This document shows positions 17,801 to 20,523 of a stretch of 20,523 bases of DNA, in pieces. The notes below the pieces were generated by a model. It saw only the letters and a list, made by a program, of their open reading frames with translations. It ran no database searches and was not told the origin of the DNA. The translations under genes and the position numbers were made by a program. The stretch's first letter is position 1, and each line of letters opens with the position of its first letter. The DNA is from JAQIBY01 sp046546095 (GTDB taxonomy: Bacteria > Bacteroidota > Bacteroidia > Bacteroidales > ML635J-15): positions 1 to 20,523 of the forward strand of contig JBKGYK010000062.1 in NCBI GenBank assembly GCA_046546095.1. The letters run 5' to 3'.

Positions 17801-19551
17801 CCTGCGAGAGAGATGCCATTATCGTAAACGGGCCAACAAATCAACCTGTTATTGGTGCCAATACAAATGCAGCCGAATGTGCAAATATTACCATTGAATC
17901 AGGTGCCAGTCTTAGCATTGACCCGGGTGAAAACCTGACGGTTTGTGAAAATTTTAACAATTCAGGTGCTTTGAATGCTGATCCGACATCAACAATAGTA
18001 TTTGACCATGCAAGCAATTCACATGAAATCAACGGAAGCCTGACAGGTACGAATGCCATGGGTAATCTCAGTATTGATAAAGCCGGAGGAATGGTGACCT
18101 TTATGCAGGATATCGAAATCGCCGGTGATCTGACAACGGCAAATGCCACAAGTGTTATCAATACAAATGGCCGGACTGTGACAATTGGTGGCGATTTTAC
18201 TCCCTTTAGCGGGACCTTTACAGGAATAGGAACTACCGGCAAATTGAGATTTAACGGATCAGTACAACAATCCTACAATCCGGGAGGGGACCTGGAATTA
18301 AATGATGTTACCATAAACAATACAGCCGGTGGTGTGCTTTTGAACAATACCATGGAAATTGGCTCGACTGGTGTTTTATCATTGAACCAGGGCATTATTG
18401 AAACCGATACATACCGGGTAATCGTAAACAATACAGATCCTGCCGCCGTTTCTGAAGGCAACAGCGGCTCATATATCAATACCGACCTGAGAAGATATCT
18501 CGGATCATCCGGAGGCTACAATTTCCCCCTTGGTACTGCATCAGCGTACAGGCTTCTTAAGTTGAGCAATAACGGACTTGCCGGTGTAACTTATCTGGAT
18601 GCTGAGTTCCTGGCTACTTTTGGTGATGCGGGTACTCTCAATTCGGCACAGGCGCTTGACGGTAGTCTTATCTACCAGGAAGTAGCATCTGAAGGTATCT
18701 GGAATGTTGTTCCGGATGCATCACCTTCTGGTGGGTCTTATGATATTAGACTTTATTTTGACGACGGACAGGGTTATCAGACTGACGGTACGCCCATTGG
18801 TGACGGCTTTGCCGGCCTTATTGACAACCAGTTTGCAGTACTCAAACGACCTACAGGATCAACAGATGCTGCCGATTGGATAGGAGAGCCTGCCGGAACA
18901 ATTCCTGCGGATGGTTCATCCGGACGCCTTGTGGATGATGGTTTTGCCAAACGCAGCGACATTTCTGACTTCTCCGAATTCGGCATCGGTAAGGATAATA
19001 CCGTTCTGCCTGTAGAACTTACGCGTTTTGAAGCAGCTTGTTATGATAAAAATGTTGAGCTGCGATGGGAAACTGCATCAGAAATCAACAATGACTTTTT
19101 TACCATCCTCCGCAGCACTGACGGAGACAAGTTTACACCACTGACAACAGTGCAGGGGCAGGGCAACAGCCTGCAGACACATGAGTACCTGTTTGTGGAT
19201 GAAAATCCCCCGGCCGAACGCATGTACTACAAACTCAAACAAACCGATTTCGATGGTAAATCTTCCTGGTCGGATGTTGTGTTTGTCTCCTGTGCTCAGG
19301 ATATGGGAGAATTTTATATCTCTCCAAATCCATTTAAGGAACAGCTGTATATCGTCTTTGATGAACCAACGGAACAACAGTATAAAGTGGAAATACGTGA
19401 TATGCTGGGTAAAACTCTTTTTGAAAAAAATATCCCACTTAATTCTTTACGGATAAATATCGATGAAGCAAAGAAATTTGTTCCGGGTTCGTATTACCTG
19501 AAAATTACATCGGATAAGGAGTCCAAAACCCAAAAAGTGATAAAATTGTAA
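11803..19551 (+). CDS. Giant multidomain adhesin-like protein exported by the type IX secretion system (2582 aa)
   Basis: After a Sec signal peptide (about 1-24, ending VNGQ) comes a beta-sandwich region (25-193). Then follow an Fn3-like module (195-310), a MAM/adhesin-like module (313-484), Fn3 (485-576), a cleaved-adhesin type module (577-763), Fn3 (764-853), a domain like those N-terminal to BNR repeats (about 854-1003) and a CUB-like module (1008-1118). Next are Fn3 (1125-1220), an Ig-like module (1220-1285), an unassigned beta module (1286-1430), a PKD-like module (1445-1524) and three PPC-like modules (1526-1656, 1665-1797, 1805-1966). A beta-helix-like stretch opened by WSGGASTDWFDPVNW runs from about 1977 to 2230. 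The end has the common VLPVELTRFEA linker (about 2402-2495) and a type A T9SS sorting domain (ISPNPF near 2506, GSYYLKITSDKE near the end). The protein should be secreted through the outer membrane and attached to the cell surface. I see no protease or glycosidase motif, so adhesion or matrix building is the likely role. Domain limits are estimates by eye. Confidence 0.93.
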   Translation: MKNLLLYRSIAIAVFLSIGLLVNGQSTDGPNYPGTASSDATGDASWSNPDNTYADDANYAETVLSKGESSDYLIAENFGFAIPGTAVITGITVEINRQADNTIYDNALFLTKDGANDVGVDKAATGTGWPATEAVASYGGTADMWGTTWTPAEINSADFGVIFKVNADPGGSPHIDHIASVDYVRVSVTYTISCTAPTTQASNVNFTNNDNGTSLTANWTRGNGDNVLVVAREASTAAVAPSSGTTYTANTLYGSGNTTGTGNFVVYNGTGTSVDVTGLSPQTDYVFDVYEYLNTDVCYNTSANSGSVTTPALALEVPFTETFESGGGAWTYENGTETNEWVVGTATAATGSNSAYISDDGSTNNYSNTSSTTHMYIDLDFPASTDPFNLQFKWKGDGESTYDYMEVFLVSTSTTPVAGTELSSGQVGSTYNEQTTWQTENIELDAGTYANDTWRLVFTWDNDGLYDYQPPAAVDDIDISVISCAMPSGLSATDITDSQAELSWTDNAGASQWDIEYGASGFTQGDGTTVSGITDNPYTLSGLSANTDYDFYVRADCGGGDYSNWVGPYSFTTDCGVIIPPWLEDFSTYIPDCWSETTGTLAAPSTLTGTSSAWGEDGFANDGTTGAARVNIYSTGKDEWLISPSIDLGTGTTDYQLEFDLALTDYANAAPPDLDGTDDKFAVVISTDNGATWTSANTLQLWDNAGSSFVYNDISYTGEHVIIDLTGYTGTVKFGFYGESTVSNADNDLFVDNVEVIEIPSCPQPVSLNATNILPDEVDLGWTEFGSATQWDIEYGAAGFTQGDGTTVSGITDNPYTLSGLSATTDYDFYVRADCGGETSIWSGPYTFTTADPYMSYTSSTVTQTNTDPLNPGSVDQEIICVEVVTNDPTSPLDITQFNFNTTGSTDPGTDLENAKLYYTGTTGTFGTATQFGASEANPDGNYTITGTQALAEGTNYFWLAYDINNGATIDNYVDAQCTSITVDASAETPTETNPDGNRQILDVYFISESSQASTCTGVFYDSGGDAADYDYSEDYTRTFQAATPGSALEFDFTSFETGTNDDLTIYDGPDDTYPVIGVYDGTNSPGTITSNGAYLTFHFSSNSYTNAPGWAADISCVTITEPNCATLESPADGETDICPGTVMLNWQAPADGFAPEGYYLYLGTSIAADEVINGEDVGSSTSYELTNLEPNQTYYWKVLPYNGSGLNNTCGAYSFTTLDIGITSTNSPVETCDNTAGLTASGSGDIVWYSQPTGGSPIGSGSPYTANFSGNTTYYVAAQSNGLGTENGGMPANNSGEGFLGSSDEIGIVFDASQDFTLNSVDIYPVGTGTVTIALLNDAGNEVANSGSISIDNADGSAVTVDLGFGITVGSNYKLVLRDYTGITDLYRDFSGEYPYDSPSGALSVTGGWWDGSSTTNYYFYNLEISGGCVSAREAVEVIHTADPVSVTADGPTTFLEGGSVGLTASSDADPGYTYTWSPSTGLNTDTGDEVIASPSSTTTYTVTGEDGSGCAYTEEITITVTNPCAGLGTGYSQINNLPFSETSSTCGNADDITSTNATVCGSTDYYSGEDVVYSFTPNSDGLVNIDLTSSGSSTGIMLYEGCPMDDQGGTCVAYSQSSAGDESLCANLQMDNTYYLVIDSWSTPECNDFEINISAPDPNGISGDFPCDAVPVEIGGIQSGNNACASGMDEPSEASCWTSGNLNTLWYSFEAPASGSVNIRTILGTLTSTQIAAYQGNCSNLTMIANECNVDATGTCSGTEDFSELELTGLTEGNTYYIRVDGENDLTGSFEVQVIDGNDEWPVIPQQDCSSATNVCASETVVGDPGFLGAGSTCDFTTPYGCFSSGTQNNTVWYQIDIDANGELEYDIAPNLSTTDYDWALIDATNNTDVCDEIAAGTLEPVRCNFTATTGTTGLRDGYTETSIGASGDPFCSPLSVEAGDSYLLLIWNWSGNNTGFTLDFDDTSPIVIDDPESVTWSGGASTDWFDPVNWGGCAIPSCERDAIIVNGPTNQPVIGANTNAAECANITIESGASLSIDPGENLTVCENFNNSGALNADPTSTIVFDHASNSHEINGSLTGTNAMGNLSIDKAGGMVTFMQDIEIAGDLTTANATSVINTNGRTVTIGGDFTPFSGTFTGIGTTGKLRFNGSVQQSYNPGGDLELNDVTINNTAGGVLLNNTMEIGSTGVLSLNQGIIETDTYRVIVNNTDPAAVSEGNSGSYINTDLRRYLGSSGGYNFPLGTASAYRLLKLSNNGLAGVTYLDAEFLATFGDAGTLNSAQALDGSLIYQEVASEGIWNVVPDASPSGGSYDIRLYFDDGQGYQTDGTPIGDGFAGLIDNQFAVLKRPTGSTDAADWIGEPAGTIPADGSSGRLVDDGFAKRSDISDFSEFGIGKDNTVLPVELTRFEAACYDKNVELRWETASEINNDFFTILRSTDGDKFTPLTTVQGQGNSLQTHEYLFVDENPPAERMYYKLKQTDFDGKSSWSDVVFVSCAQDMGEFYISPNPFKEQLYIVFDEPTEQQYKVEIRDMLGKTLFEKNIPLNSLRINIDEAKKFVPGSYYLKITSDKESKTQKVIKL
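13339..13478 (+). repeat. Direct repeat copy 1 within the giant gene (Fn3 module)
   Basis: This 140-nt stretch from TGGGATATTGAATATGGAGC to TGTGGCGG recurs 834 nt downstream (14173-14312) in the same frame. By hand I count 7 mismatches, about 95% identity, with several of the changes silent. It covers most of an Fn3 module, while the modules between the two copies are unrelated in sequence. Confidence 0.9.
14173..14312 (+). repeat. Direct repeat copy 2 within the giant gene (Fn3 module)
   Basis: This is the second copy of the 140-nt near-identical Fn3 segment, offset by exactly 278 codons from copy 1. Identity falls sharply outside the block, which indicates recent duplication or gene conversion of the module core. 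Confidence 0.9.
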
Positions 19552-19616
19552 TACAGCATATTTTGAAGTTAATTGACATATTATCGAATTTTAACCGACT
19601 TTTGACCTCAAAAAGG

Positions 19617-19653
19617 AAGAGCGGATAAGTTTTGATTCCCTTTGCTCTTTTTT
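19617..19653 (+). terminator. Possible intrinsic terminator after the giant gene
   Basis: AAGAGC (19617-19622) can pair with GCTCTT (19644-19649), and a six-T run (19648-19653) overlaps the end of the stem. The stem is only 6 bp and the loop 21 nt, so this is a weak call. Its location 66 nt after the stop codon fits. Confidence 0.4.
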
Positions 19654-19796
19654 CTTCGTGATAGAGTAAGCTTTTGATATATAGGATTATAGATGCTCTT
19701 CCCAAAAGTGTGATTCCTTGTTTTGCTCTTATCTGAAAAATGTGACTGATTGGTATTAGAGATTACGTATAATAATTAGCCTGATCGAACTTATGA

Positions 19797-19828
19797 TTTG
19801 CTAACTATCGTTGTATTTGGTATATTTG
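19797..19828 (+). promoter_or_regulatory. Bacteroidota consensus promoter (TTTG-20-TATATTTG)
   Basis: The -33 TTTG is at 19797-19800 and an exact TAnnTTTG -7 box (TATATTTG) is at 19821-19828, separated by 20 nt. It points at the decayed frame starting at 19831 and could also supply the transcript for the secreted protein at 20093, leaving a leader of about 260 nt. Confidence 0.65.
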
Positions 19829-19830
19829 TT

Positions 19831-19984
19831 ATGTTTATTGGTTGTGATAAGTCCAATGACGAGAGGATATGGGAAATATTGTGTTTGTTCGCAGAACATT
19901 TTGCACCGGATTGTGAGGTCGTGCTGTCTGATTTGGTTTATTGCCATTCAGCAGAACATGAATGAGGGGGCTTTATCACAGTGA
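19831..19984 (+). pseudogene. Probable remnant of a YheO-type PAS-domain regulator gene
   Basis: A 44-codon frame (19831-19965) contains IWEILCLFAEHFAPDCEVVL followed by SDL. This closely resembles the start of the YheO-like PAS domain, whose hallmark is a CEVVLHDL strand after an amphipathic helix. The frame stops soon after. In the +1 frame the reading continues as WFIAIQQNMNEGALSQ before a TGA at 19982, and IAIQQN recalls the following family strand (IVAI.NG). The usual five or six residues between the two strands are missing. This pattern fits a gene broken by a small deletion/frameshift and cut off early, with its promoter still intact. Identification is by motif memory, not by search. 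A short functional peptide or chance resemblance remains possible. Confidence 0.35.
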
Positions 19985-20025
19985 AACAAAATGTTTTGAT
20001 TGCAGACAAGTTTTGATAATGTTGC

Positions 20026-20048
20026 CGCAGGATTGATGATATCCTGCG
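20026..20048. other. 8-bp perfect hairpin in the leader of the last gene
   Basis: CGCAGGAT-tgatgat-ATCCTGCG is a perfect 8-bp, GC-rich stem with a 7-nt loop. It ends 44 nt before the ATG at 20093. No T run follows, so it is not an intrinsic terminator; it could be an mRNA leader structure or a dyad operator. Confidence 0.5.
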
Positions 20049-20092
20049 AACACAGTACGGAATGAGATAATTGATTAAACCAGATTGTAAAC

Positions 20093-20523
20093 ATGAAATA
20101 CCTTAGTTTAAGCCTTGCCTTTGTTTCACTTGCATGTATGGTACATGCTCAGGTGTTTCTTGATGAAAATTTTGATTCCGGAATCCCGGCAGGCTGGACA
20201 ATTGACGATGGAGGAGACAGCAATGATACCTGGCATGGCACCAATGATTATGGCGGCAGTACTCTCGATGGATCGGCCTTTGCTATTGTGGATAGCGATG
20301 ATGCCGGTTCAGTGGATATGGATGAAAGCCTTGAATCACCTGCCGTGAACACAAACGGTTATACCTATTATTTTCTTGAGTTTGATCAATATTTTAATAA
20401 GTTTGGTTCAGAAATAGCCGATGTTGATGTCTGGGATGGCTCAGCCTGGCAGAATGTGGCTTCTTTCTCCGGCTCAGACGTCGGTGACTGGGGCGCTCCC
20501 GATCATCAAAACATTGATATTAC
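20093..20523 (+). CDS. Secreted protein with N-terminal cleaved-adhesin/choice-of-anchor-J-like domain (partial, runs off the window)
   Basis: The frame is open to the window edge with 143 complete codons. It starts with a Sec signal peptide (MKYLSLSLAFVSLACMVHAQ, likely cleaved before or after the Gln at 20). The mature end begins VFLDENFDSGIPAGWTIDDG, the standard opening of the cleaved-adhesin or choice-of-anchor J jelly-roll domain (ENFDSG-IPAGW), and continues with SLESPAVNTNG and YYFLEFDQYFN strands. Such domains are common in T9SS substrates including gingipain-type proteins and adhesins, where they bind surface ligands. Whether a catalytic domain or sorting domain follows cannot be seen. 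Its domain type matches modules in the giant protein upstream, so this may be a locus of surface proteins. No close promoter is seen; the nearest good one is at 19797-19828. Confidence 0.85.
   Translation, partial: MKYLSLSLAFVSLACMVHAQVFLDENFDSGIPAGWTIDDGGDSNDTWHGTNDYGGSTLDGSAFAIVDSDDAGSVDMDESLESPAVNTNGYTYYFLEFDQYFNKFGSEIADVDVWDGSAWQNVASFSGSDVGDWGAPDHQNIDI

Larger units (their letters stand above)
19552..20092. other. Long intergenic region between two secreted-protein genes
   Basis: About 540 bases contain no intact gene. They hold a weak terminator (19617-19653), a consensus promoter (19797-19828), a decayed reading frame (19831-19984) and an 8-bp hairpin (20026-20048). They also contain a 17-base sequence (19735-19751) that is repeated exactly in another intergenic gap of this window. 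The region looks like a site where a small regulator gene has been lost. Confidence 0.6.

Noticed and set aside
15400..18986. Several minus-strand frames of 60-130 codons opposite the giant gene
   Set aside because: The plus-strand frame is continuous over 2582 codons with clear domains. The antisense frames follow from its Thr/Ser/Gly-rich codon pattern and have no protein features.
11803..19551. Protease or glycoside hydrolase function for the giant protein
   Set aside because: I looked for catalytic motifs (HExxH, caspase-like His/Cys pairs, GH signatures) and found only beta-sandwich, CUB-like, PPC-like and beta-helix-like modules.

Overview
The window looks like a chromosomal segment of a Bacteroidota bacterium, probably from the Bacteroidales/Marinilabiliales side. 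The evidence is two secreted multidomain proteins of the type IX secretion (T9SS) kind, one with a complete C-terminal sorting domain. There is also a BatA-domain/VWA membrane protein of the Bacteroidota type, a Bacteroidota-like AnmK (a DICPxN motif instead of the proteobacterial DxGPGN), few strong Shine-Dalgarno sites, and repeated TAnnTTTG boxes in front of genes, the -7 element of the primary sigma factor in this phylum. I see no rRNA, tRNA, CRISPR array, insertion sequence or prophage block.

Left part (1-4.5 kb), housekeeping: a cytosolic protein of unknown function converges with a tandem universal stress protein across a nested, apparently bidirectional terminator. The stress protein is transcribed away from anmK (peptidoglycan recycling), which is followed by a small lipoprotein of unknown function and a TtcA-family tRNA 2-thiolation enzyme. 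A 39-codon open frame with a hydrophobic N-terminus follows ttcA.

Middle (4.6-8 kb): an AT-rich leader with a clear Bacteroidota promoter drives a YtxH protein, then a holin-X/YqjE-like two-helix membrane protein and a 100-residue protein with a C-terminal membrane tail. The three look like a counterpart of the proteobacterial YqjD-YqjE-YqjK set. A 58-codon frame on the opposite strand lies between the first two. On the minus strand a polyprenol-phosphate-type family 2 glycosyltransferase and a class I methyltransferase overlap as one transcription unit.

Right-middle (8.1-10.9 kb): a BatA/VWA protein and an AlkD DNA glycosylase converge with only 2 nt between their stop codons.

Right part (11.2-20.5 kb), extracellular: a small exported protein with an internal repeat sits 6 nt upstream of a 2582-residue T9SS substrate built from Fn3, adhesin-like, CUB-like, Ig/PKD-like, PPC-like and beta-helix modules. 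I see no catalytic domain in it. After about 540 nt, which contain a probable YheO-PAS regulator remnant behind a good promoter, a second secreted protein begins and runs off the window edge.

The most unusual items are the small-secreted/giant-T9SS gene pair, a near-identical Fn3 duplication inside the giant gene, the decayed regulator in front of the second adhesin, the antisense small ORF inside the YtxH-holin cluster, and a near-leaderless promoter arrangement at ttcA.
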